Below, in pieces: positions 25,599 to 33,620 of a stretch of 39,879 nucleotides of DNA. The stretch comes from Candidatus Poseidonia sp. (GTDB taxonomy: Archaea > Thermoplasmatota > Poseidoniia > Poseidoniales > Poseidoniaceae), in assembly GCA_030827745.1 (NCBI GenBank), contig JAURDW010000013.1, forward strand, positions 1 to 39,879, read 5' to 3'. The notes under the pieces were generated by a model, which saw only the letters and a list, made by a program, of their open reading frames with translations, ran no database searches and had not been told where the DNA came from. The translations under genes and the position numbers were made by a program. Position 1 is the stretch's first letter. Each line of letters opens with the position of its first letter.

Positions 25599-26306
25599 TT
25601 GGGTCGTAGATTTGAGGAAAAGGTGGACGCGGAAGAACTTGCGCGTCTTGAGAATCCTGAAGACGCGAGCGACGGTAAAATCCGTGTCAAGATGCCCAAC
25701 AAGCGTGTCAACGAAATGTTCGCCCTCGCTCAACAACTTCTCGGCGGTCGCCGTGTTACGGTTCTTTGTGAAGACGGAGAAACCCGCATGGCTCGTATCC
25801 CCGGGAAGATGCGACGCCGACAATGGGTGCGAGAAGGCGATTTGATCATCGTCTGGCCGTGGGATTTTCAAGATTCAAAGGCCGACGTCAAGCACCGATA
25901 CACCAAAACCCAAGCCATGTACCTCTCAAGAAAGGGCGTTTTGCCCGACGATGTTGATATGTTTGGCATGGGGGCCTCCATGGATGAGGACAGCGAACAC
26001 GACGACCTCTTTGCCTTTGGCGATGCTGAAGACGACGAAACCGTTGACGAAGCGATGGCCGATGAAGGCGACGACCTCTTCACCGACGAAGGTGAGGACG
26101 ACGACCTCTTTGCCGATGATGACGAAGACGACGATTTGTTTGCCGACGATGAGGACAACCTCGCTGACGAGGCCGCAGAAGCGTCTGTGGAGGAAGCGGC
26201 GGTGCCTGAAGCCGACGACGGTTCAGAAGAAGAACCCGCTGAGGTCGTTGACGAAGCAGTTGACGATGACGATGACGATGACGACATTGACGCTCTGTTT
26301 GCTTGA
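25599..26306 (+). CDS. eif1A: Translation initiation factor aIF1A with a long acidic DDLF-repeat tail
   Basis: A 235-residue protein; archaeal aIF1A is usually about 100-120. Residues about 28-112 are the S1/OB fold that binds the 30S A site (GKIRVKMPNKRVNEMF, then RIPGKMRRRQWVREGDLIIV and WPWDFQDSKADVKHRY), which identifies it. The rest (about 115-235) is a disordered, highly acidic tail with DDLF at 135, 158, 168 and 178, and the ending DDDDIDALFA. Eukaryotic eIF1A also has an acidic tail, ending in DIDDI, that contacts eIF5B; a similar role here is inference. It starts at TTG 25599 and is followed 16 bp later by rio1, a common archaeal pairing. Confidence 0.93.
   Translation: MGRRFEEKVDAEELARLENPEDASDGKIRVKMPNKRVNEMFALAQQLLGGRRVTVLCEDGETRMARIPGKMRRRQWVREGDLIIVWPWDFQDSKADVKHRYTKTQAMYLSRKGVLPDDVDMFGMGASMDEDSEHDDLFAFGDAEDDETVDEAMADEGDDLFTDEGEDDDLFADDDEDDDLFADDEDNLADEAAEASVEEAAVPEADDGSEEEPAEVVDEAVDDDDDDDDIDALFA
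26262..26285 (+). repeat. GACGAT hexamer repeat in the aIF1A tail
   Basis: Three GACGAT units and one GACGAC encode eight consecutive Asp. A simple repeat of this type can change length by slippage without breaking the frame. Confidence 0.7.
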
Positions 26307-26322
26307 AGCATGAGGGAGCGGT

Positions 26323-27315
26323 ATGGCTCGTGACGACGACTGGGAAGAATTGTCCGGTCGACCAAAAAACCGCAAAAAGCGTCGCCAGCGAAAAACGAAG
26401 CGTTCCAGCATCGAAGACTTGGACGCCGACCACCATCGTGAGGAAGAGAACGCCTTTTTGCGCGACCTGGGTGAGGCTGGTGGCCGCTTTCAGTGGATGA
26501 AAGAAAAGCGTTACAAAACCATGTTTCGCGACATTGAGACCAAGATTCAGGGTGCGATGGGTACGGGAGGTTACGACTGGGTTGACCGTCGCGTTTTCGA
26601 CCAAGTGTTTGATCGTCTCACGCTCATGGCGCTGTACAAATTGATGAAATCCGGCGTGATTGACACGCTTGATTTCCCGGTGGCAAGGGGGAAAGAAGCC
26701 CATGTTTTTCACGGCACGGACATCAACGGTCGGTCGGTTGCGGTGAAGATTTTCCACACCTCAAATGCCGTGTTCAAGAACCTCATCCAATACATCGAAG
26801 GCGATCCTCGATTCACCGGCTTGCGAAGGAAACACCGCGACCTGGTTGAGGTGTGGGTTCGCAAAGAATACCGCAACATGAAACGGCTGGCTCGATGGGG
26901 CTTGGACGTCCCTCAGGCATTGGGGGTGCACAAGAACGTCCTCGTTATGGAATACTTGGGTTCACCAACCTCGCCTTCACCCAAGTTGCGTGAGGTCAAG
27001 GTGGAGGATGCAGAAGGTGTTTACGACCGCCTGTTGCGTTTTCTCGCCGTGGCCTGGCAGAAAGCCGACCTTGTTCACGGAGATTTTTCACCGTACAACA
27101 TTCTCTGGCACAATCATCAGCCATGGGTCATTGATGTTGGTCAAGGCGTCGTGGAAAGTCATCCCAAAGCCCAGGAGTTCCTCGTCCGTGACGTCACTCG
27201 CCTGGTCGAATGGGGGGAAAAGGAAGGTCTCAACGTCACGCTGGAGGAAGCCTTGTACGACGTCCTTAACATGAATCTTGATGACGTGGAGCAACGCTTT
27301 TTGGAAGAAGCGTGA
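26323..27315 (+). CDS. rio1: RIO1-type serine/threonine protein kinase
   Basis: A 330-residue atypical kinase/ATPase needed for late small-subunit maturation. The kinase core has a P-loop (ARGKEAHVFHG), Lys142 (VAVKIFH), the catalytic loop with Asp254 and Asn259 (VHGDFSPYNIL) and the metal Asp271 (VIDVGQGV). The RIO1-specific flexible-loop region (FHTSNAVFKNLIQYIEGDPRF) and KHRDLVEVWVRKEYRNMKRL are present. RIO2's N-terminal wHTH is absent. The N-terminus (about 1-90) is basic and may bind rRNA. SD GAGGGAG precedes the ATG. The stop TGA abuts the stop of the convergent Dim2 gene with no base between. Confidence 0.95.
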   Translation: MARDDDWEELSGRPKNRKKRRQRKTKRSSIEDLDADHHREEENAFLRDLGEAGGRFQWMKEKRYKTMFRDIETKIQGAMGTGGYDWVDRRVFDQVFDRLTLMALYKLMKSGVIDTLDFPVARGKEAHVFHGTDINGRSVAVKIFHTSNAVFKNLIQYIEGDPRFTGLRRKHRDLVEVWVRKEYRNMKRLARWGLDVPQALGVHKNVLVMEYLGSPTSPSPKLREVKVEDAEGVYDRLLRFLAVAWQKADLVHGDFSPYNILWHNHQPWVIDVGQGVVESHPKAQEFLVRDVTRLVEWGEKEGLNVTLEEALYDVLNMNLDDVEQRFLEEA

Positions 27316-28062
27316 TCACTCCTCTTCCCACTGAATGGCTTCGTCCTCGGCGAGTTCCATCATCTCGGCAACGGCGTCTTCGTCTTCCGGGTCAACCTGA
27401 GCGGCTCGCATGCGCCGGTCCCTTCGGTTGGACACATCGGTCAAGCCAGGGACGAGATTCTCAAAGCCACCGAGGTCGGGTCGTGCTTCTTCGCGCTCCT
27501 CGTAAACATCGAGGGAACGGGATTCAAGACGAGCCTGCTTCCGGTCACGCTCAAGAAAGCCGATGACGCTGCCGTGTTCGGAGCCCCCGGCGAGCATCTC
27601 AATGGCGTGGCGTGCAGAGAGGAGGCCGTTTTCTTCGCCCACCAGCACCACGGTGGAATTGTAGATGCTGATTTGGGTCTGCGTTAACTGTTCAATCAAC
27701 TTCCGGATCTTCCCCTGTCGGCCAATAATGCGTGCACGGATGCGGCGTTGCTGATTTGAGCGCTTACCGACATAATCCCGGAGGTCAACGAGTTCGAAGT
27801 AGTGGTCGTCATCGAGCAGGCGGATGGCAGCGTCGGGGGCCATTCCTCGACCGATGGCTTTGATGACATCGGGCAGCTTCATGGCCTTCACAGGGTCGTA
27901 CGTCCCGACTTCACCCCATTCAACCTCGACATCGCCCGTCGTGGAATCGATGATGAATTTCTGACACCCTGCAGCGTTGCGAATCGCCTTGCTCGTCACC
28001 CCTTTTGCACCGATGATGACCGCGATGCGGTCCTTGGGTACACGAGAGAGCGACTGGCGCAT
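27316..28062 (-). CDS. dim2: Two-KH-domain rRNA-processing protein (Dim2/Pno1-like)
   Basis: A 248-residue protein. The first KH domain has VPKDRIAVIIGAKG and the second RIRARIIGRQGKIRKLIEQL followed by ISIYNSTVVLVGEENG, both with the GxxG loop. The overall plan and the ending GSEHGSVIGFLERDRKQARL match archaeal Dim2 (KRR1/Pno1 family), which binds the 3' end of small-subunit rRNA during maturation. The C-terminal 60 residues are acidic. In many archaea this gene directly follows eif1A and rio1 on the same strand; here it is convergent with rio1. It lies 25 bp downstream of a surface-protein gene on the minus strand and may be co-transcribed with it. Start ATG 28062 is where KH homology begins. 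Confidence 0.92.
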   Translation of the reverse strand: MRQSLSRVPKDRIAVIIGAKGVTSKAIRNAAGCQKFIIDSTTGDVEVEWGEVGTYDPVKAMKLPDVIKAIGRGMAPDAAIRLLDDDHYFELVDLRDYVGKRSNQQRRIRARIIGRQGKIRKLIEQLTQTQISIYNSTVVLVGEENGLLSARHAIEMLAGGSEHGSVIGFLERDRKQARLESRSLDVYEEREEARPDLGGFENLVPGLTDVSNRRDRRMRAAQVDPEDEDAVAEMMELAEDEAIQWEEE

Positions 28063-28087
28063 GTGGGCCCGTGAGGCCCACCACTTT

Positions 28088-29914
28088 TCAATCCCTTGTC
28101 TTCCGTTGGAGCAAGGAGAGAGCGAAGCCAACCAGAAGAACAACGAGCAAGGATGGAGCAAAGGAGGGCACCAGGCCGGGGTTGTCCAACGAAGCACCCG
28201 TGACCACGAGGTAATTGTTGTTGTTTCCTTCATCGTATTCGTCAATGACATTGGCAGAATCGATGACCAGGCGGAGGTCAAATTGGCCTGCTCGGGGCAC
28301 GGTGTACTGCCAGACGATGGTTTCTGAACTGTTTGAGAGCGTCCCTGCGGGGAGGTTTCGCGTCTCCATCACGGTCCAGTCCACGCTGGCGGTGCGGTCC
28401 GCAGGCGCAGTTTCAAGCCGTACGATGACGCTGCCGCCGTAGTCCTGGTTGGATTCCAAAACACTCGTGACGGTGACGTTGCCGGTTTGTTCTCCAGGGC
28501 GCACGATGATGCGGTCGACGTTGGTTTGACTGTTGTTCCAATACAGGTCAAGGCCGGGAAGGATTTGGAACGAGGAGGCCTCGGTCGTGAAGGCGTTGCC
28601 GGCTTCGTCCACGAGAACGGCCCGAAGCATCAGGTGTTGGCGTGATTTGGTGGCCCAACTCGTGAGCCCCACCTGTCCGGTGAGTCCGTTGACGCCCATG
28701 TTTAACCAACGTCCTGAAAGGTCGGGCGTTTGGCCCACGCCGTTGGAATCAAAGCCGTATTGAAGGTACGAGGAACCGTTGTCGATGCCTGATTCGGTGT
28801 CTTCGGCATGGAAAACGATGTTCGCTGCCCCGATTCGGCTGGTGGTTAACTCGTCCACCGTCCATGAGAGGCCGACCGGGGCTGTTTCGTCCACTCGCAA
28901 CTGAACGGTGCTGTTGGTGCCGACGTTGCCCACCCGGTCAACCGCCCGCAGCGTGAGGTCGTGCACGCCCTCCTCGAGGGTGAAGGTGATGCTGTCAGCG
29001 GTCGTTTCCGACCAAGCATCGTCTCCAAGGGCGAACTGGACGCTCGCAACGCCGGAGCCTTGGCCGTCCGAGGCTGCCGTGTTCAGACCGCTCACCGTGA
29101 CGGTGGTGGATTGTTGCCATGCCGAACCGTCGCCAACGGTGACGCTGCCGACGGTGGGCCCGGTCCGGTCAATACCGACGAACAGCGTGGCCGTCGCTGA
29201 AAGGCCCGAATGGTCGTGAACCGTGAGGCGGGGCGACCATGTGCCCTCGCTCATGCTGCCGCTGCTCCAGTCCCAGCCATAGGCAAGGCTGCTGGGGCCG
29301 TCTTTTGCAGGGGAACCTGGGCCGGGGACGTTGGAGAGGGTGGCTTCCTTGAGGTCGTCATCGCTCGCTCCCCATCGAAACGACAGCGCCTCTCCCGCAC
29401 CGATGTTGAACCAGGCTCGGTCGGCAGGGCTCGTTCCAGCGCCCGCATCGGGATTGAGCACGGTGAAGGTCGTGATAACGGGGACTTGGTTGACGATGTT
29501 GAACGAATCCGTCGTCGCTGTGGCGAAACTTTCGGTGTCGCTGTCCCATCCCGAGGCACGAAGCGTGTACGAGTCGTTGGTGTGGGCGGTGGTGTCAAAA
29601 GGATAGATCCAAGGGGAAGAGGTAAGGTTGGTCAATTCAACCCACGTTGTCCCGTCGGAGGAAAGTTCGATGAGCAAGGAATCAAGCGTTCCGCTCCCGC
29701 TCACGCTGAAAGAGAGAACCTTGCTTCCCTTGACGTCGTCATCGAGGTTCGGTCCGTTCGAGAAAGCGATGCTCAGGCCTGAGGGGCCGGAGGGGAAAAC
29801 GGTGGGTCCGGAGGCCAGGGCTTGGTCGGGGGACGGTGGAGCAGGAGCGGAGATGGGGACGAGGGCGCAGAGCATGACGGCTGAGAGCCAAACCGCCAGC
29901 GTTCCTCGGCCCAT
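28088..29914 (-). CDS. Exported Ig-like/CARDB surface protein with C-terminal anchor
   Basis: A 608-residue protein with a signal peptide (about residues 5-24, AVWLSAVMLCALVPISAPAP). Several beta-sandwich modules follow, including ones of the bacterial Ig-like type with DRTGPTVGSVTVGDGS and VDETAPVGLSW, and a C-terminal CARDB-like module (FDLRLVIDSANVIDEYDEGN). It ends with one transmembrane helix (SFAPSLLVVLLVGFALSLL) and a basic tail, QRKTRD. No enzyme motif is seen; adhesion or surface structure is likely. Start ATG 29914 gives the signal peptide and follows GGGGAG; upstream in-frame codons would add a non-hydrophobic 32 residues. Divergent from the CARDB zinc-ribbon gene across 161 bp with no clear TATA box on either strand. 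Confidence 0.82.
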   Translation of the reverse strand: MGRGTLAVWLSAVMLCALVPISAPAPPSPDQALASGPTVFPSGPSGLSIAFSNGPNLDDDVKGSKVLSFSVSGSGTLDSLLIELSSDGTTWVELTNLTSSPWIYPFDTTAHTNDSYTLRASGWDSDTESFATATTDSFNIVNQVPVITTFTVLNPDAGAGTSPADRAWFNIGAGEALSFRWGASDDDLKEATLSNVPGPGSPAKDGPSSLAYGWDWSSGSMSEGTWSPRLTVHDHSGLSATATLFVGIDRTGPTVGSVTVGDGSAWQQSTTVTVSGLNTAASDGQGSGVASVQFALGDDAWSETTADSITFTLEEGVHDLTLRAVDRVGNVGTNSTVQLRVDETAPVGLSWTVDELTTSRIGAANIVFHAEDTESGIDNGSSYLQYGFDSNGVGQTPDLSGRWLNMGVNGLTGQVGLTSWATKSRQHLMLRAVLVDEAGNAFTTEASSFQILPGLDLYWNNSQTNVDRIIVRPGEQTGNVTVTSVLESNQDYGGSVIVRLETAPADRTASVDWTVMETRNLPAGTLSNSSETIVWQYTVPRAGQFDLRLVIDSANVIDEYDEGNNNNYLVVTGASLDNPGLVPSFAPSLLVVLLVGFALSLLQRKTRD

Positions 29915-30075
29915 GTGCTCCCCACGCCCACGGACTGCCTTCAACTCTCCCCTGACTTCGGGCCCCAGCAATGTCACCTCCCGCCATCTTGGCGCATCTC
30001 CACCGCTCACAGCATGGCCTGCACACCGTTGTGTTTGGAGATGGGTTCAAGTGCTTTGCACGCTCTAAGGGCTTC

Positions 30076-32901
30076 ATGGAGCGAAGAACCGGTGTGCCGC
30101 TCATTCTGTGCGTGATGCTGCTTAGCATGATGCCCCTTCCCGCTCAGGCTGCCAACAGCGGAGGCGTTGAAGCCACGGTCGCACAGATGTCGTTTTCCCC
30201 CTCGTCGCCGGTGATGGGCGGTTCAGTGGAGATTTCTCTGCTTCTTTCCAACAGTGGCCAGACCGACGCCTTCGGGGTCGAAGTCTCCTTCTACCGAGAC
30301 TACATTACATCCGGAACTGAGCAGCGCCTGAAATTTGAGCAAGTCGACATCCTTGCTGGAGAATTTGTGACGGTAACGGCGACCTGGCCCAACCTTCAAT
30401 TCGGCAACCAAACGGTTTGGGTTGAATGGTTCGCCAGTGGGTCCAGCGCTGCTCGCGTCTCTCAGACCTTTTCCGTTCAGGGCCTGCCAAATTTGAGGGT
30501 TGCCTCCCTTGAGGTCGGCGATGGGTCACCCGTCTTTGCCGGCGACACGGTTCCCGTAGGTGTCTGGGTTCACAACTCAGGACCGGCGGATGCCCTGGCC
30601 TCAACAATGCTGCTCCATGTCCCCGGAACAGCCGATGCAGAACTGAACGTGCCCGCTCTCCTGTCGGGAGAGAAGGTGTGGGCGAACACCACCGTGGTGG
30701 CTCCAAGCAGCGGCGTTCATCCGATCGACGTCACGCTTGATGCAACCGATGTCCTGGCGGAAGCATCTGAAAACGACAACACGGGCAGCACGGACTTGGT
30801 CGTCGCCACCCGAATGGATGTGAGTTTCAAGGAGGATTTGACGGTCACCACTGCAGCGGGCGACCTTGAGGGTCCGTGGACCGTTGAGGGCACCTTGGTC
30901 CGCACGAACGGTACGGGGCCCGACTCGGTTCCGCTTTGGTTGCAAATTGCGAGTCCATCCGGTGGTCTCATCACCAGCCCTCCGTTTTCGGTTGAGTTTG
31001 CCGGCGTAGGGTACAGCGAGCAAGCCTTCAGCGTTCAGTTGAATGCGACCACGCTCAGTTCGCTTCCTGACGGCGACCATGTGGTGGTGGCTAAGGTGAA
31101 CCCCTTCAACGAGGCTGGGTTTGTGCAAGAGGACACCAGCAACGACGAAGCCTCGGGCATTCTCACCATCTTCCCCATCCCTGATGTCTACGTCGATGCC
31201 ATGGCTTTGCCAACCGTCCCCTCGGTCCAATCCGGCGAAGACGTGGAGTGGCGGGTGACGATGGAGAACATCGGTGATATCGGTGTGTCCGGGCGCATCC
31301 AGTACACCTTCGATGGGTTGGAGGGCCAGTCCCCCCCCATCAATCTCGGGGCTGGGCAGGCCTTGACATGGACGGTGGTCTTGTCAACGGCTCTAGGCGC
31401 CCATACAGCAGAGTTTGACGGCCAATGGGTTGCAGCACAGGGAAGTTACGACGCCAACAAGCAGAACTCCTTTGCAAGCGGCACGGTTTTGGTTGAGTCG
31501 AAATTGAAACTTGATTGGGAATACGCTTCGTTGCAAGTCAACGATGTTGAAGGGAATCCGGCGACCATGCCGTTGAGGGACGGCGATGTGTACACCCTCA
31601 CCATCGGTTTGACCAGCCAAGAAACAGGGCAAGCGAACTACACCTGTCAGGACAGTGCCAACACCGTTCTCGAAACGATGGCGGTCACCGTTGAGAACCG
31701 GGGCGACCGGGCTTCCCTTTCCTGCACCTTTAGCGCTACGGCCTCCACCACGACCGTCCGAATGATTCCCGAGGACGCTTCCATCAGCACGGCCTTCCAG
31801 CGCTCCTTCGCCACCCTCGCCCTGACAACCGATGACAACGGTGACGCAGCGTCATCGGGGCTCGGTACCATGACGCTGTTTGGGCTCGGTGCCTTGGTGC
31901 TTATCGGCGTGCTCGTGGCTGCCGTATTCCTGACGCGAGAGCGGGAGGAAGAAGTGGAACGGGACATCTACGAATATTGCCCCTCCTGCGACGGTGAACT
32001 CGAGGGAACCGAAGACCGTTGCCCTCACTGCGTGTTCAACCTCAAAAAGGCCCGCTCCCAGTTCCACGATTGCAACGAATGCGGTGAGTCCATTCCCGAC
32101 CTGATGGAAAATTGCGCCTATTGCGGTGCCTTCCAGGACGTCGCTTCCTACTTTGAACGCCGGGAACGACGGGAGCGCCGCACATCGGTCAAGGAAATCG
32201 TTTCTTTGCCCGAAGAAGAGGACGATGACGATCAAATCGTGACCGGCGACCAGAACTTCGCCGATGCCGTGAAGGAGTTCGGGTTTGACGAAGAACACCT
32301 CGAAGAGGAATGGGACACCAACATCGAAGCGGCGGAGGCTGAGGTGGAAGCGGCTTACGACCGTCGCTACGCTGACGAGCTGGCCGTTGAAGACATGACC
32401 GAGGAGGAGCTTGAAGCCTACAAGTCCCAGGTCACGACGACCTTGCGGACGATGAAGGACGAATCCACCGACCACGATGTTGACGCCTTCCTCTCGGAAA
32501 AAGGGGAACTCAAATCCTTGGGTGAAGACACCGGTGAACTCAGCGCTTCCGATGCTGATATCCGAGAGCGCCTGTTTGAAATCACAGGTGAAGAGGGCGT
32601 GCTCCCCGGGGAGAAGGTCAAGGTAGGCATGACGCTGACCGATTCCTCGTTGGCGGGCAACGAAGTGAGCGAAGCCACCGCCAACTTCACGTTCGATGAC
32701 GATGTTCCGCTCTCGGGTTCAACCAAAAGCGATGCCGAGCTCAAAGAAGAAGCGAAGGCAAGGAAGCCGACACGTCGGCGTGCCCCAAAGCGCCAAGAGG
32801 TGGAGCAACCGGCCGTGGAAACCGATGAGTGCGGTGCCTGCGGTGCCGATTTGCCCGTTGACGCCAACGAATGCACCACCTGCGGGGCGAAGTTTGGTTG
32901 A
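30076..32901 (+). CDS. CARDB-repeat surface protein with membrane anchor and three cytoplasmic zinc ribbons
   Basis: A 941-residue protein. The signal peptide (LILCVMLLSMMPLPAQA) shares VMLLSMM with the giant secreted protein at 331. Outside, about four CARDB-like modules are visible (SLLLSNSGQTDAFGVEVSF, VGVWVHNSGPADALASTML, VTMENIGDIGVSGRIQYTF), plus one domain with a likely disulfide pair (YTCQDS, LSCTFS). A transmembrane helix (about 595-617) is followed by a long acidic cytoplasmic part. That part has ribbons CPSC/CPHC (about 635-652) and CNEC/CAYC (about 666-683), a helical Glu-rich region, and a C-terminal ribbon CGAC/CTTC (about 918-937). The architecture suggests a receptor-like link between surface binding and a cytoplasmic partner, but no function is known. 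Confidence 0.84.
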   Translation: MERRTGVPLILCVMLLSMMPLPAQAANSGGVEATVAQMSFSPSSPVMGGSVEISLLLSNSGQTDAFGVEVSFYRDYITSGTEQRLKFEQVDILAGEFVTVTATWPNLQFGNQTVWVEWFASGSSAARVSQTFSVQGLPNLRVASLEVGDGSPVFAGDTVPVGVWVHNSGPADALASTMLLHVPGTADAELNVPALLSGEKVWANTTVVAPSSGVHPIDVTLDATDVLAEASENDNTGSTDLVVATRMDVSFKEDLTVTTAAGDLEGPWTVEGTLVRTNGTGPDSVPLWLQIASPSGGLITSPPFSVEFAGVGYSEQAFSVQLNATTLSSLPDGDHVVVAKVNPFNEAGFVQEDTSNDEASGILTIFPIPDVYVDAMALPTVPSVQSGEDVEWRVTMENIGDIGVSGRIQYTFDGLEGQSPPINLGAGQALTWTVVLSTALGAHTAEFDGQWVAAQGSYDANKQNSFASGTVLVESKLKLDWEYASLQVNDVEGNPATMPLRDGDVYTLTIGLTSQETGQANYTCQDSANTVLETMAVTVENRGDRASLSCTFSATASTTTVRMIPEDASISTAFQRSFATLALTTDDNGDAASSGLGTMTLFGLGALVLIGVLVAAVFLTREREEEVERDIYEYCPSCDGELEGTEDRCPHCVFNLKKARSQFHDCNECGESIPDLMENCAYCGAFQDVASYFERRERRERRTSVKEIVSLPEEEDDDDQIVTGDQNFADAVKEFGFDEEHLEEEWDTNIEAAEAEVEAAYDRRYADELAVEDMTEEELEAYKSQVTTTLRTMKDESTDHDVDAFLSEKGELKSLGEDTGELSASDADIRERLFEITGEEGVLPGEKVKVGMTLTDSSLAGNEVSEATANFTFDDDVPLSGSTKSDAELKEEAKARKPTRRRAPKRQEVEQPAVETDECGACGADLPVDANECTTCGAKFG

Positions 32902-33050
32902 GCGTCTGTCAGCGTTCATAGGGCTCGTCATCGCCGGAGCTCGGCCTTCACGTCGCTTCATTCAGACAGGTTGACCACGCAGGGGGCCCCCTTTCAATGC
33001 TCGGCACGACGCATCGTCGCCTTCATAGGGCCCAACCCGGTGGTCCACGC

Positions 33051-33614
33051 ATGGGGCATCCAAAGCTCGCAGCAACCTTGTTGTTGGTGCTCTTGATGGC
33101 TTCGACTTCAGGGTGTATGGGCCTCATCGCTGCAAGAGAATCGGTTGAATCGCTCCGTGAGCCAGCCTACGACAGCCTGAAGAACAAGAAAATCACGGTG
33201 GCCCACGAGTTCACCACGCTAACCGATTACTCCAACGAGTATGTGAACAGGTCCACGTTCACGGTGAACGACCAGACCACGGAGATTGACATTTACTTCA
33301 AGGTGACCTTTGAGTTGTCCGAATCTCCCTTTTTCCCCGATCTGTTTTTTGACAACGAGTCGCATTATGTCCGAGCCACGTTGACCGACAGCGAAGGGCG
33401 CGTTCAATGGGAACAGGACATCAGCGAGGACGCTTCGCCTTTGGAGGAACGTCTCCAACCCATCCCTTCGTTTGCTCAAGGGGAGTGGGTTCTCGAGGTG
33501 CGTGCTCGGGGCGGCGGTCAAAACACGGTCGATTCACTGCGCGACCAATTTCTCCTGATCGTCACCGTCACCAACACCTGTGTGCAATATCCGCTGGTTG
33601 ATGATTGCGCCTGA
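33051..33614 (+). CDS. Small archaeal lipoprotein, unknown function
   Basis: A 187-residue protein whose N-terminus is a lipoprotein signal: LLLVLLMASTSGCMG, with the lipobox Cys at about residue 22. The mature part is a single compact beta-type domain (TEIDIYFKVTFELSES, HYVRATLTDSEGRVQWEQDI, GEWVLEVRARGGG) with two late cysteines (TCVQYPLVDDCA) that could form a disulfide. It is probably lipid-anchored on the outer face of the membrane. Start ATG 33051 fits the signal peptide. It converges on the Cas4-like gene with 6 bp between stops. Confidence 0.78.
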   Translation: MGHPKLAATLLLVLLMASTSGCMGLIAARESVESLREPAYDSLKNKKITVAHEFTTLTDYSNEYVNRSTFTVNDQTTEIDIYFKVTFELSESPFFPDLFFDNESHYVRATLTDSEGRVQWEQDISEDASPLEERLQPIPSFAQGEWVLEVRARGGGQNTVDSLRDQFLLIVTVTNTCVQYPLVDDCA

Positions 33615-33620
33615 GGGCAA

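Noticed and set aside
29210-29782. 190-codon plus-strand open frame inside the minus-strand Ig-like gene
   Set aside because: Arg/Gly-rich shadow; the minus-strand frame has signal peptide, domains and anchor.
32915-33031. Ten-base direct repeat TTCATAGGGC at 32915 and 33022
   Set aside because: Only two copies, with no flanking symmetry or mobile gene; probably chance in a 149-bp gap.
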